A stretch of 34,748 bases of DNA from positions 1-34,748 of the forward strand of contig JAJDUT010000049.1 of the NCBI GenBank assembly GCA_022826515.1. Direction: 5' to 3'. The stretch comes from Candidatus Latescibacterota bacterium (GTDB lineage: Bacteria > Latescibacterota > UBA2968 > UBA8231). The notes below the pieces were generated by a model that had not been told where the DNA came from, searched no databases, and saw only the letters and a list, made by a program, of their open reading frames with translations. Within the stretch, counting starts at the first letter, position 1. The number at the start of each line of letters is the position of its first letter. Shown piece after piece: positions 21,907 through 30,170 of the stretch. A program made the translations under genes and the position numbers.

Positions 21907-22842
21907 GTGGGAGAACAACAAGACCTTTTCTCCGAAATCATGCCGCCGGCCAAGCCCCGGCACGTCGAGCGAATGCAGCAGGTGCAAGAGGGGCTGCCCG
22001 CACAGCTTTTTTTGGGGACGACGAGTTGGTCGAATGAGGATTGGCAAGGGTTGATCTACCCAGAGGGCTGCGCCTCAGCCGATTACATCGAACACTATGC
22101 CAAAGCCTTCAGGAGCGTGGAGATCGACTCGACTTGGTATCGGGTGCCGACGCCCAAGGCAATAGACGGATGGTTGCGGCGGACGCCTCCGCACTTTCGC
22201 TTTACCGCCAAAATTCCCCGCGTGATCAGCCACGAAAAAATGCTCGTGGACTGCATGGGGGAAATGGAGGAATTCCTCGACGCGATGGCCCCACTCGGCG
22301 AGCGGTTGGGGCCGCTGCTGATGCAGTTTCCATACATTGCGCGGGGACAGGACGCGCACGAAAACGAGTACGGCAGCGCATTCACCGAGCGCCTAGCGGA
22401 CTTTTTGCCGCAGCTACCTACGGGCGAGTTCCGCTTTGCAGTGGAGGTGCGCAACGGGAGCTGGCTGCGGGCGGAACTGTTAGACCTGCTGCGCGAACAC
22501 GGAGTGGCACTCGTGTTGAACAACTACTACACCATGCCGAGCTTAGCGGAGACCCTCAACCGCGTCGATCCAGTAACGGCCGACTTTCTCTACGTGCGCT
22601 TTTTGGGCGACCGCAAAAAGATGGACGCCTACGTCGAGGAGCGGATTCGCAAGGGCGAGCAGGAGCGGCATTGGGACCGCCTCGTCTGGGACCGCGCCGC
22701 CGAAACCCAGCAGTGGGCGCGGCAGGTGCAGGAACTGGCAGAGGCTGCGCCGGAGCGGGCTGTGTACGTATTTTTCAACAACCACTACGCCGGATACGCA
22801 CCCGGTTCACTCGGCATTTTTGCTCAGGCGTGGAAGGAATGA
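21907..22842 (+). CDS. DUF72 (YecE-like) family protein
   Basis: 311 residues from GTG 21907, with GGAG about 7 nt upstream. The TIM-barrel-like DUF72 fold is marked by FLGTTSWSNEDWQGLIYP (about 35-52), FRSVEIDSTWYRVP, HFRFTAKIPRVISHEK, and YVFFNNHYAGYAPGSL near the C-terminus. The family is widespread with no established reaction; some members sit beside DNA-repair or sugar genes. The gene starts right after the lysS terminator and is likely expressed by weak read-through or its own promoter. Confidence 0.9.
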   Translation: MGEQQDLFSEIMPPAKPRHVERMQQVQEGLPAQLFLGTTSWSNEDWQGLIYPEGCASADYIEHYAKAFRSVEIDSTWYRVPTPKAIDGWLRRTPPHFRFTAKIPRVISHEKMLVDCMGEMEEFLDAMAPLGERLGPLLMQFPYIARGQDAHENEYGSAFTERLADFLPQLPTGEFRFAVEVRNGSWLRAELLDLLREHGVALVLNNYYTMPSLAETLNRVDPVTADFLYVRFLGDRKKMDAYVEERIRKGEQERHWDRLVWDRAAETQQWARQVQELAEAAPERAVYVFFNNHYAGYAPGSLGIFAQAWKE

Positions 22843-22881
22843 TATGCCTTGTTCACTTGGTTGCCCTAGACACTGGACGGT

Positions 22882-22910
22882 TTGATTGCCCGGCACGAAT
22901 GAATTATACT
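22882..22910 (+). promoter_or_regulatory. Promoter of the lipoprotein gene
   Basis: TTGATT (22882-22887), a 17-nt spacer and TATACT (22905-22910), with five of six -10 bases matching consensus. The predicted start near 22917 leaves a 58-nt leader. Confidence 0.6.
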
Positions 22911-22974
22911 GCTTGAGGCTTGTGGCTGAGGTAAGAGAAGAAACTTGAACCAATCGATGCAAAAGAGGATAGAT

Positions 22975-23514
22975 ATGCGTTACGTCTGCTATGCTTGCTA
23001 TGCCGTACTGCTCTTTTCTATTTTGTCCTGTCAAGCGACAAAGGCAGGAATACAAGGGGCCGAGAGAGGAATCGTACCAGCTCCTCGGGGAAACTACGAC
23101 TTGAATGCTCTTGGAGTCATAGTCGATCCTGAAAAGATCGAAGTGGGTAGCGTGGTGATCCTTAAGGCATCCTTCGACAACAGAGGGCGTACTGCTATTC
23201 CGAAGAAATCATTCCATGCTGAACTATTTGTCAATGGAGAGAGAGAATTTATTGATTACGAACCGGGACCTATCCGGGTTTACCAAGCGAGTCCTGCCAA
23301 GATTAACTTAGAGCCCCCTTCTCCCGAGCGACTTCATTATAAGATCGAGGGTTCTACGCTGTCGTATCAAATAGTTTTCACGCCACCTGAACCGGGTACC
23401 TATCACTACGAATTCGTTCTAGATCGAGCCGACGATCTTCCTGAGACCAACGAGACGAATAACGTGGTGGAAGGTACATTCGTCGTGGTTGATAGCGGCG
23501 ATGGGAGCAACTGA
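22975..23514 (+). CDS. CARDB-domain lipoprotein
   Basis: 179 residues from ATG 22975, supported by GAGG 7 nt upstream and by the signal sequence. A TTG at 22945 or ATG at 22957 would put charged residues ahead of it. The lipobox LFSILSC (Cys at about residue 19) marks a lipoprotein. The mature part is a CARDB/APHP-like Ig fold: VIVDPEKIEVGSVVILKASF, PGTYHYEFVLDRADDLPETN and ETNNVVEGTFVV, the last being the classic NETNN ending. It is AT-richer than its neighbours, suggesting a different origin. It is probably a surface adhesion or binding module. Confidence 0.8.
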   Translation: MRYVCYACYAVLLFSILSCQATKAGIQGAERGIVPAPRGNYDLNALGVIVDPEKIEVGSVVILKASFDNRGRTAIPKKSFHAELFVNGEREFIDYEPGPIRVYQASPAKINLEPPSPERLHYKIEGSTLSYQIVFTPPEPGTYHYEFVLDRADDLPETNETNNVVEGTFVVVDSGDGSN

Positions 23515-23550
23515 GAGGCCCTCGAAAAGTCTCCCAGCAACAATTTGTTA

Positions 23551-23653
23551 CTGATGTTACGCAGTTTTCCAGAAAATCCTCAATTTCGCCCCAATATCTT
23601 GGGTCAACAGGCTTCAATAAACCACAAGATAGCGAGCCACTGCGTAACGTCAG
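23551..23653. repeat. Nested inverted repeat (MITE-like or structured element)
   Basis: Outer arms: 23551-23565 against 23639-23653, 14 of 15 bp complementary. Inner arms: TATCTTG-GGT (23595-23604) against ACC-A-CAAGATA (23621-23631), with one bulged A. In addition, CAATTTGTTACTGA (23541-23554) recurs imperfectly as a direct repeat, CAGTTTGTTATTGA (23651-23664). There is no T-run. It lies between the lipoprotein stop and the remnant of a RelE-like toxin, where an insertion or deletion evidently happened. Confidence 0.55.
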
Positions 23654-23657
23654 TTTG

Positions 23658-23735
23658 TTATTGACGGTAGGCTTCCCGACGATGTTTTATTCGATAAACA
23701 TCAACGCGGTCCCTGCCATCATCTATTCTTTTTTC
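23658..23735 (-). pseudogene. C-terminal remnant of a RelE-type toxin
   Basis: Directly downstream of the antitoxin, a 25-codon frame without a start codon ends RVDVYRIKHRREAYRQ then TAA (23658-23660). The I-x-H-R-R-E-x-Y-R ending is typical of RelE/ParE-family toxins. The N-terminal 60-70 residues are missing, and the nested inverted repeat begins right at its 3' end. I read it as the last piece of the toxin that once partnered the antitoxin at 23723-23905. Confidence 0.5.
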
Positions 23736-23905
23736 TCAGGGTATTCCCGAAAATCAGTTGCCGTTTCAACGGTTCTATCCAAGTCTAAAGCATCTTCTAA
23801 ATCCTGAAGTCGTTGCATCAGAGAGCGATAATCTGCCATCGACAGAACGGTCGCTGTTTTCCGCCCCTTTTCATTGACGATATATTTCGGCTTTATATTG
23901 AGCAT
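23723..23905 (-). CDS. Phd/YefM-like antitoxin, apparently orphan
   Basis: 60 residues from ATG 23903-23905 (AGGAAAG upstream). The frame is open 20 codons further but without protein-like content. Residues 1-30 (IKPKYIVNEKGRKTATVLS then MADYRSLMQRL) match the Phd/YefM DNA-binding fold, and the acidic tail (DLEDALDLDRTVETATDF) is the usual toxin-binding helix. The toxin gene expected downstream survives only as a C-terminal fragment. Confidence 0.72.
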   Translation of the reverse strand: MLNIKPKYIVNEKGRKTATVLSMADYRSLMQRLQDLEDALDLDRTVETATDFREYPEKKE

Positions 23906-23980
23906 AATAGCTTTCCTGTTGCGAGCTTTTAAAGTAAGTATATGCAAGCTGGTCTCGCCTCTCAACGAAAGCCTGCGCCT

Positions 23981-24292
23981 CTATTCGGGCAGCGAGATTT
24001 GGGGGTCGTCGGGGTCGGGTCGGTAGAGGAGCAGCGTGTTGCCCAAGACTTGCACTAGGTGTGAATCGGTAGCAGCGGCGAGCTGCTCGCCGGCTTCGCG
24101 ACGGTCGAGGGGGCTGTTGCGCTCGCAGCGCACCTTGACCAACTCGCTGTTGGCATAAGCTTCGTTGAGCGAGCGGATAACGGCAGCGGAAAGGCCCTCT
24201 TTGCCCAAGTACACGGTCGGGCGCAACGCGTTGCCTAGGCCGCGCAAGTAGCGACGGTCTTTGCCTCGGAGCTTAGGTAGGGAATCTGTCAT
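23981..24292 (-). CDS. yhbY: YhbY/CRM-domain RNA-binding protein
   Basis: 103 residues comprising one CRM (CRS1-YhbY) domain: LRGKDRRYLRGLGNALRPTV near the start, then YLGKEGLSAAVIRSLNEA, ELVKVRCE, and VQVLGNTLLLYRPDP. The family associates with pre-50S ribosomal particles. It is slightly longer than E. coli YhbY because of a C-terminal Asp/Pro-rich tail. GAGG lies 8 nt before the ATG. Confidence 0.93.
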   Translation of the reverse strand: MTDSLPKLRGKDRRYLRGLGNALRPTVYLGKEGLSAAVIRSLNEAYANSELVKVRCERNSPLDRREAGEQLAAATDSHLVQVLGNTLLLYRPDPDDPQISLPE

Positions 24293-24325
24293 AAAAGTCG
24301 CCTCAGCTTGGACGGTAGATTCTCG

Positions 24326-24538
24326 TCAAGCAGCACGCGCATCCGCTACTTCCAGCGTCATCTTTAGATAGGCGATGGCTTGCTCACGTGATACAGTGGG
24401 AAAGTCTGCAAGGAATTTGTCGAGCGAGTCCCCAGCGACAATATGTTGAATCAAAATTTCAACGGGAACGCGGGTTTCGGCAAAAACTAAGGCACCGTTC
24501 ATAACCGCCGGATTACGCGAGACAATTGCCTTCTTCAT
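24326..24538 (-). CDS. DUF433 family protein (antitoxin-like), orphan
   Basis: 70 residues from ATG 24536-24538, with GGAGG 8 nt upstream; longer upstream frames overlap comEC and are not family-like. IVSRNPAVMNGALVFAETRV then PVEILIQHIVAGDSLDKFLA and FPTVSREQAIAYLKMT show the DUF433 helix-turn-helix pattern. These proteins commonly pair with DUF5615 PIN-like toxins. None is found next to it, making this another antitoxin without a partner. Confidence 0.85.
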   Translation of the reverse strand: MKKAIVSRNPAVMNGALVFAETRVPVEILIQHIVAGDSLDKFLADFPTVSREQAIAYLKMTLEVADARAA

Positions 24539-24650
24539 AGGTTGAACCTCCGTTTCTAAGGCTGAAGTGCAGATTGCGATGCCTAGGTATTGAATATAGA
24601 CGTGCCTGCCATCCTGTCGAGTTGGAACGCTTTTTGCCGTTGGACTTGGT

Positions 24651-27050
24651 ATGTCTGCGAGCAAAAAGACGCTCCGGCGGCCCGCGCTGTGGACGGCCCT
24701 CGGATTCGGAACCGGCATTTTCTTGGGACGGGCCGTGGAGATAGGCTTAGTCCCAGCGGCGATCCTGAGCGGCTTGGCCTTTCTCTGCGCGGCCGCAGCC
24801 TTCTACCACAAGGTGCGTTGGGCAAGTTGGACGCTGTGGGTGTTGGTCATCCTGTTAGGCGCGTTGCGTTACCACATCGACACAGCCCTGTCCCCTTTAC
24901 CACACATAGCCTCGCTCGAGGTCTTTGGCCAGCGCGGCGTAATCACCGGGCGCATCGTCCAAGAACCAGAGCGCGGCGACGAGCGAATATACTTTACCAT
25001 CGAGCTGGAACAGGTGGTTGCCGACAGCGCCATCTACCACTTGAGTGGGCAGGTGCTGGTCACAGTAAAAGACGCGTACTTGCCAGCCGATTACGGCGAC
25101 CGCGTATCCCTGCGCGGGAAGCTACAACGGCCTCGTGGGGTGCGTAATCCTGGTGCCTTCGACTACCGAGCCTTTTTGGCCCAACAGGACATCTACGGCA
25201 CGCTCTTCATCGGCAAACCCGAGCAGATCGTGTCCGTAGAGCTCTTGCCCGGGCACTGGCTATACGAAGGCGTGGTGTTGCCCTTCAGGCGCGCCGTGCG
25301 CCAGAGCATTGAGCGCAACCTCTCAGGAGCGCCAGCCGGACTGCTGTTGGGCGTACTCTTGGGAGAGAAGCGGCGAATTCCCGAGGAAGTGCGCGCTGCG
25401 TTTCGCAGCACCGGGCTGGCGCACGCGCTCGTAGTCAGCGGACTCCACGTCGGCATGGTCGGCGGGTTCTTCTTTTTTGGTTTCCGACTCCTGCGGCTCG
25501 CTGATCGACCGAGTTCCGCGGCCACCATCGTCGCTCTGGCACTCTATGCCCTCGCAACCGGAGCGCAGGTGCCGGTGGTGCGAGCGGTGGTAATGGGAGC
25601 GGTAGTGCTGTTGGGGCGGGTGCTTAGGCGGCAGGGCGACATCTACAACACCCTTGGGCTGGCGGCGCTGGCGATCTTGGTGCTATGGCCGGAGAGTCCG
25701 TGGAGCCTGAGCTTCCAGCTTTCCTTTGGCGCGACGTGGGCCATCGTCGCCTTGCACGGGCCGCTCACCTCGCTGTTCCCCGCGGCTTTTCAACGCGCCG
25801 ATAGCCGAATCGGCCGCTGGATCGTCATCCCCCTGTGCGCCTCGCTAGCGGCCCAACTCGGCACCGGACCTTTGATCGCCTACGCCTTTCAGCAGCTAGC
25901 ATTAGGGGCCGTGGTGGCCAATATAGTGGTCGTGCCGCTCTTGGCGCTCGCCGTGGGTTTGGGCCTATTGGCCGCGTTGACCGGGTGGATTTTGCCCTCG
26001 GTCGCCACCTTGTTCAACGCCGCCAATTATCTGGTCCTCGTGGGGCTGATCGAGCTGGTTTCGTGGTGGGCCGCGCTGCCCTTTGCGTCCGTGGTGGTGC
26101 CGCGGCCGGGGCTGCTCTTCGTAGCAGTAGTTGCCGCGCTCTGCCTGCTCGGCCCGCTCCTGCCCCATAGGGCGTGGGCGCGCAAAACCGCCATTTTCGC
26201 GTTGCTCGTCTGGCTCAACGTCGCGGTGTGGACCTACGCGCTCCGCGCCCGCGACTTGGAGATCGTCTTTTTGGACGTGGGCCAAGGCGACGCGGCCTTT
26301 GTGCGCTTCCCCAACGGCAAAACTATGGTCGTCGATGGCGGCGAGCGCAGCGCATACTTCGACAGCGGCGAACAAGTGCTGTTGCCCTTCTTGCGCTACA
26401 TGGGCGTCCGGCGGATCGATGTCGTCGTAGCCTCGCATTCGGACAACGACCACATCGGCGGACTGGTAGCCCTGTTGGAGCAAATGGAAGTCGGCTACTT
26501 CCTCGACAGCGGGCAAATCTATGACTCGTGGACGGCGCAAAGGCTGAGAGAACTCATCGCCGAGCGGGGCGTACGCTACCACCGAGTCGCCGCGGGTGAC
26601 AGCTTGGCAGGCTTAGGCGGAGTCGCGGGACTGGTCCTGCATCCAACTGCGGACTTTGTCGATGCAGACGGCAATGTCCCTTTTGGCCGCAACAATGGCT
26701 CGGTGGTCTTTAGCTTGCAACACGGAGCCGTGCGAGTGCTCTTTACCGGCGATGTAGAGCAAGAGACCGATCCGGTGATTCTTGCTTGGGGGCCGCGGCT
26801 ACAGGCGCAATTGCTCAAGGTAGCTCACCACGGCTCGCGCACCTCGTCGCAGCCACTTTTTATCGAAGCAGTCGCTCCTACAGTGGCAGTGATGTCACTG
26901 GGAGAGGGCAACAAGTTCAAGCACCCGGCCCCAGAGATCGTCGCGCGCTACGCAGCGCACGGAGCGCGGGTGCTGCGCACCGATCGCACCGGCGCAGTAC
27001 AAGTGCGGATTGACGGCACACGCATGGCCGTGCAGACGATGCTGGAGTGA
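24651..27050 (+). CDS. comEC: ComEC/Rec2 DNA-uptake channel protein
   Basis: 799 residues with full domain order. N-terminal membrane segments and the DUF4131 region (about 10-190) come first. The Competence membrane domain (about 220-500) contains GLLLGVLLGEKRRIPEEVR, STGLAHALVVSGLHVGM and SPWSLSFQLSFGATWAI. The C-terminal metallo-beta-lactamase-like domain (about 535-799) contains FLDVGQGDAAFVRFPNG, the HxDxDH motif in SHSDNDHIGG, FTGDVE and VAHHGSRTSS. ComEC passes single-stranded DNA across the inner membrane during transformation. All motifs are intact, so the cell may be naturally competent. The ATG at 24651 has only a weak Shine-Dalgarno. It diverges from the DUF433 gene. Confidence 0.95.
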   Translation: MSASKKTLRRPALWTALGFGTGIFLGRAVEIGLVPAAILSGLAFLCAAAAFYHKVRWASWTLWVLVILLGALRYHIDTALSPLPHIASLEVFGQRGVITGRIVQEPERGDERIYFTIELEQVVADSAIYHLSGQVLVTVKDAYLPADYGDRVSLRGKLQRPRGVRNPGAFDYRAFLAQQDIYGTLFIGKPEQIVSVELLPGHWLYEGVVLPFRRAVRQSIERNLSGAPAGLLLGVLLGEKRRIPEEVRAAFRSTGLAHALVVSGLHVGMVGGFFFFGFRLLRLADRPSSAATIVALALYALATGAQVPVVRAVVMGAVVLLGRVLRRQGDIYNTLGLAALAILVLWPESPWSLSFQLSFGATWAIVALHGPLTSLFPAAFQRADSRIGRWIVIPLCASLAAQLGTGPLIAYAFQQLALGAVVANIVVVPLLALAVGLGLLAALTGWILPSVATLFNAANYLVLVGLIELVSWWAALPFASVVVPRPGLLFVAVVAALCLLGPLLPHRAWARKTAIFALLVWLNVAVWTYALRARDLEIVFLDVGQGDAAFVRFPNGKTMVVDGGERSAYFDSGEQVLLPFLRYMGVRRIDVVVASHSDNDHIGGLVALLEQMEVGYFLDSGQIYDSWTAQRLRELIAERGVRYHRVAAGDSLAGLGGVAGLVLHPTADFVDADGNVPFGRNNGSVVFSLQHGAVRVLFTGDVEQETDPVILAWGPRLQAQLLKVAHHGSRTSSQPLFIEAVAPTVAVMSLGEGNKFKHPAPEIVARYAAHGARVLRTDRTGAVQVRIDGTRMAVQTMLE

Positions 27051-27059
27051 GGGACGCGC

Positions 27060-28148
27060 CTAGTCTAGCAGCCCCAATTCGGGCCGCTCAATTAAGGACC
27101 GCAGGCGATCGAGAAAGCGGGCCGCTGCGCCGTTTTCAAGCAGCCCACTCTCAACCGTCAGGCTCAAAGCGATCAACGCTCGCGGCACCACGCGGCCCTC
27201 GCGCACGGCCGGACGCTCGGCAATGCGCCCTAGTCCCAAAGCAGCGCGGTAGGAAGGGCGGAGGATCGGAGTAAAGGCGTCGATCCCGTACATGCCGAGG
27301 TTGGCGATGGCAAAGGTGCCACCCTGCACGGCCTCCGGCTCCAAGACGCGCCGCCGCGCCTGCAGCGCTAGAAAGCGGGCCTCGGCCGCGAGTTCGGCCC
27401 AGTTTTTGGTATGCGCGTCGCGGATAACCGGACTCGCCAAACCATCGCCCGTATCTACGGCGAGACTGAGGTGGACAGCCTCGGTCCCCGCGGCATTCAA
27501 CTGGGGATAATCGGCCAAGGCGACGACCGCCAGCTTGGCAATCAGATGGTGATAGGCAGGTGCTGGCGCATCTTCCGCCTTGAGCCGCGGTCGCAGCGTC
27601 ACCAACTCGGTGGCGTCTGCTTCGGTCGTCAGGATCGCGGGGACCGCTTGGCCGCTGCGGGCGGCAGCCGCGCGAACATCGCGCTCGACGATCCGGCCCG
27701 TGCGCCCACTGCCCGTCAGCACGCGCCATTCCACCCCAAGCTCCGAGGCCACGCGCCGAGCGCGGGGGCTAATGGTCGGCCCTGCGGAGCGAGCCGGCGC
27801 AGGAGTTGGGGCCGGCTCTGGCTTTGCCACAAGCTCGGGTTCCGCCGGCGTTGGAACCGGCTCTGCGGTGGGAGTTGGAGGCGGCGCAGTCGGCATCTCC
27901 TCGCCGGGCTGCAACAGATAGCCCAACAGGGTACCCACCGGCACGGTATCGCCGGGTCGGGGCGCGTCCGGGGGAATGCGCAGAATGCCACCGGAAAAAG
28001 TCTCGATCTCGTTGAGGGCCTTGTCGCTTTCCACCGTAAAGAGGATTTCGCCGGCCTCGACCGCGTCGCCATCGGCTTTGAGCCACTCGACGAGCGTGCC
28101 CTCCTCCATGGTCCACCCTAGGCGGGGCATTGCGATTGGCTCGGCCAT
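27060..28148 (-). CDS. 2-oxoacid dehydrogenase E2-like protein lacking the catalytic His motif
   Basis: 362 residues. A lipoyl domain (1-80) has the lipoylated Lys in VESDKALNE. A Pro/Ala/Glu linker follows, then a peripheral subunit-binding domain (about 126-161: SPRARRVASELG, GRTGRIVERDV), and a catalytic-type domain with GGTFAIANLGMYGIDAFTPI and ALGLGRI. The expected acetyltransferase motif DHRxxDG is replaced by ESGLLEN in LSLTVESGLLENGAAARF, so the catalytic His and Asp are gone. The reading frame is intact there. It resembles E3-binding-protein-like E2 paralogues that keep the scaffold but lose chemistry. ATG with GGAG 7 nt upstream; last gene of the E1-alpha/E1-beta operon. No E3 gene is present here. 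Confidence 0.85.
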   Translation of the reverse strand: MAEPIAMPRLGWTMEEGTLVEWLKADGDAVEAGEILFTVESDKALNEIETFSGGILRIPPDAPRPGDTVPVGTLLGYLLQPGEEMPTAPPPTPTAEPVPTPAEPELVAKPEPAPTPAPARSAGPTISPRARRVASELGVEWRVLTGSGRTGRIVERDVRAAAARSGQAVPAILTTEADATELVTLRPRLKAEDAPAPAYHHLIAKLAVVALADYPQLNAAGTEAVHLSLAVDTGDGLASPVIRDAHTKNWAELAAEARFLALQARRRVLEPEAVQGGTFAIANLGMYGIDAFTPILRPSYRAALGLGRIAERPAVREGRVVPRALIALSLTVESGLLENGAAARFLDRLRSLIERPELGLLD

Positions 28149-28158
28149 GCGCTTGCTC

Positions 28159-29136
28159 CTACTCGGCCATCAAGTCGCGGATGGCCCGTTCTATATCCTC
28201 CCTGTTGGGCGCAACCGCGGCCTCTAAGGGCGCACTGTACGGCGTGGGCAAGTGCGCTCCGTTGAGGCGGCGCACCGGCGCATCGAGATCGTCAAAGGCC
28301 CGGTCAACCACGGCGGCGGCGATTTCCGCGCCCATGCCACAGGGGGCAAAGGTCTCATCGGCGATCAGCAGGCGGCCCGTCCGGTGGACGGATTCGAGCA
28401 CCGTGTCGATGTCGAGGGGGGACGTAGTGCGGGGGTCGATCACTTCGACCGAGATGCCCTCACCGGATAGGGCCTCGGCGACTTGCAGCGTCTCGGGCAC
28501 CATAGTAGTAAAAGCCACGACCGTCAAGTGCTCGCCGCGACGACACACAGCCGCTTGGCCAAAGGGAATGGAGTACTCCTCTTCCGGCACTTCGCTGCGG
28601 GTGTTGAGCAAGGATTTGTGTTCTAAAAAAAGCACTGGATCGTCGCCACGCAGGGCCGTCTTAAATAGGCCCTTGGCGTCGTACGGGTTGGACGGCACCG
28701 CGACCTTGAAGCCGGGCAGATGCGTAAAAATTGGATAGTAATTGCCCGAGTGATGAGTGGCAGCCGCGCCGCCGACGCCAATGCAGCCGCGCAGGACGAT
28801 GGGCATTTTCAGACGACCGCTGCTCATGTACTGCATTTTGGCGATCTGGTTGACCAATTCGCCAAACGCATCAAGGATGAAGTCCAAGAACATGAAATCC
28901 ACAACCGGCCGCGTCCCGGTCATGGCCGCGCCAGCGCACAAACCGACGAAGCCGCGCTCGCATATCGGGGTGTCGCGCAGGCGCTCCGGGCCGTACAGAT
29001 CGAAGAGTCCGGTAGTGGTGTTGAAATTGCCGCCGCGCGGCCCAATGCCCTCGCCGACGACGAAAATGGTCTCATCGCGCGCCATCTCCTCGGCCAAGGC
29101 TTGGTGCGCCGCTTCTACATACGTGAGTTCGGGCAT
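28159..29136 (-). CDS. 2-oxoacid dehydrogenase (pyruvate/acetoin type) E1 beta
   Basis: 325 residues, the usual E1-beta length: FVVGEGIGPRGG, DTPICERGFVGLCAGAAMTG, GAAATHHSGNYYPIFTHLPG, VLFLEHKSLL, and VIDPRTTSPLDIDTV in the C-terminal transketolase domain. With E1-alpha it forms the thiamin-diphosphate decarboxylase of a pyruvate, acetoin or branched-chain 2-oxoacid complex; which one cannot be decided. ATG overlaps the E1-alpha TAA as TAATG, so subunit stoichiometry is coupled. Confidence 0.94.
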   Translation of the reverse strand: MPELTYVEAAHQALAEEMARDETIFVVGEGIGPRGGNFNTTTGLFDLYGPERLRDTPICERGFVGLCAGAAMTGTRPVVDFMFLDFILDAFGELVNQIAKMQYMSSGRLKMPIVLRGCIGVGGAAATHHSGNYYPIFTHLPGFKVAVPSNPYDAKGLFKTALRGDDPVLFLEHKSLLNTRSEVPEEEYSIPFGQAAVCRRGEHLTVVAFTTMVPETLQVAEALSGEGISVEVIDPRTTSPLDIDTVLESVHRTGRLLIADETFAPCGMGAEIAAAVVDRAFDDLDAPVRRLNGAHLPTPYSAPLEAAVAPNREDIERAIRDLMAE

Positions 29137-30134
29137 TACGCGCCGCCCCCTTGGCTAAAGACGTGGTCGGCCACGGTGGCCGGGTCGGGCCACGGGCTGT
29201 CGTGGGCAAATTGCAGGGCCTCGGCGATCAGCGCGGTGACGTCCGCCGCGATCGCGTCGAGTTCTTCTTGGCGGGCGTGGCCTGCCTCTAGCAGCCTGCG
29301 GGCAAAAGCCGGGATGGGGTCGCGCTCTTTCCACTCGTCGATTTCCTCGGTGGAGCGATAGCTCCCGTCGCGCATTCCCTCGGCGTGAGGCCGGGTGCGG
29401 TAGGTCTTGCACTCGATGAGGGTCGGGCCGCCGCCTTGGCGCGCACGCGTTATCGCTTCACCAGCTACCGCGTACACCTCAGCTACGTCGTTGCCATCGA
29501 CGGCAATGCCGGGCAGTCCGTAGGCTGCGGCGCGGTTGGCCACCTGCGGATTGCGAGTGGTATCGACAAAGGCCACTTCCGTGGCGTAGAGGTTGTTTTC
29601 GCAGACGAAGAGCACCGGCAACTGCCAGTTGGTCGCTAGGTTGATACCCTCGTGAAAGGCTCCATTGGCTACCGCCCCATCGCCAAAGAACGCCACGCCG
29701 ACCTTGGGGACGCCCAGGAGCTTAAAGGAGTAGCCAGCGCCAGCGGCTTGGAGGATGCAGGGACCGACGATGCCGCTTGTTCCCATCATCCCCACTTGCG
29801 GCGAGAAAAGGTGCATAGAGCCACCGCGCCCCTGCGAGCAGCCCGTAGCTTTGCCAAAAAGCTCGGCGATCAGCTCCTTGGGCGGTACGCCTTTGGCGAG
29901 AGCGTGGCCGTGGCCGCGATGCGTGCTAAAAACCGCGTCGTCGTCGTTGAGGTGAGCGCAAACGCCGGTGGCGATGGCCTCCTCGCCGACGTACGTGTGG
30001 CAGGCACCGGGAATCAGACCGGCTTGGTAAGATCGGGCGAGTTGCTCTTCGCAGCGGCGAATGACCAGCATCTGGCGATAGAGCGCCAGACAGGTATCCT
30101 TATCGGGCAGAACGGCTTCGGTTGAGGTAGGCAT
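29136..30134 (-). CDS. 2-oxoacid dehydrogenase (pyruvate/acetoin type) E1 alpha
   Basis: 332 residues with the thiamin-diphosphate motif GDGAVANGAFHEG (151-163) ending at N180-N181 (ENNLYA), plus FSTHRGHGHALAKG and CSQGRGGSMHLF. PHAEGMRDGSYRS near residue 250 is the loop normally phosphorylated or mobile in E1-alpha. It is the first gene of the operon. No Shine-Dalgarno precedes the ATG (30132-30134), and a TATATT -10-like box ends 8 nt upstream, so the mRNA may be leaderless. Confidence 0.94.
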   Translation of the reverse strand: MPTSTEAVLPDKDTCLALYRQMLVIRRCEEQLARSYQAGLIPGACHTYVGEEAIATGVCAHLNDDDAVFSTHRGHGHALAKGVPPKELIAELFGKATGCSQGRGGSMHLFSPQVGMMGTSGIVGPCILQAAGAGYSFKLLGVPKVGVAFFGDGAVANGAFHEGINLATNWQLPVLFVCENNLYATEVAFVDTTRNPQVANRAAAYGLPGIAVDGNDVAEVYAVAGEAITRARQGGGPTLIECKTYRTRPHAEGMRDGSYRSTEEIDEWKERDPIPAFARRLLEAGHARQEELDAIAADVTALIAEALQFAHDSPWPDPATVADHVFSQGGGA

Positions 30135-30141
30135 GGCGGCG

Positions 30142-30147
30142 AATATA
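30142..30147 (-). promoter_or_regulatory. -10-like element of a possible leaderless E1-alpha promoter
   Basis: TATATT on the minus strand; transcription starting about 7 nt on would coincide with the E1-alpha ATG. The -35 region 17 nt upstream is TTTTTC, which is poor, and the stretch is A/T-rich, so support is modest. Confidence 0.3.
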
Positions 30148-30170
30148 GCGATTTTTTTGTCTTTGAAAAA

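Noticed and set aside
23541..23664. Integron attC site
   Set aside because: The arms contain GTTAC/GTAAC but lack the RYYYAAC and GTTRRRY core sites and the expected spacing.
23378..23690. Minus-strand open frame across the inverted repeat (KPVDPRYWGEIEDF)
   Set aside because: Looks partly protein-like, but it runs antisense into the lipoprotein gene, has only a TTG start, and its conserved-looking part comes from the repeat arms.
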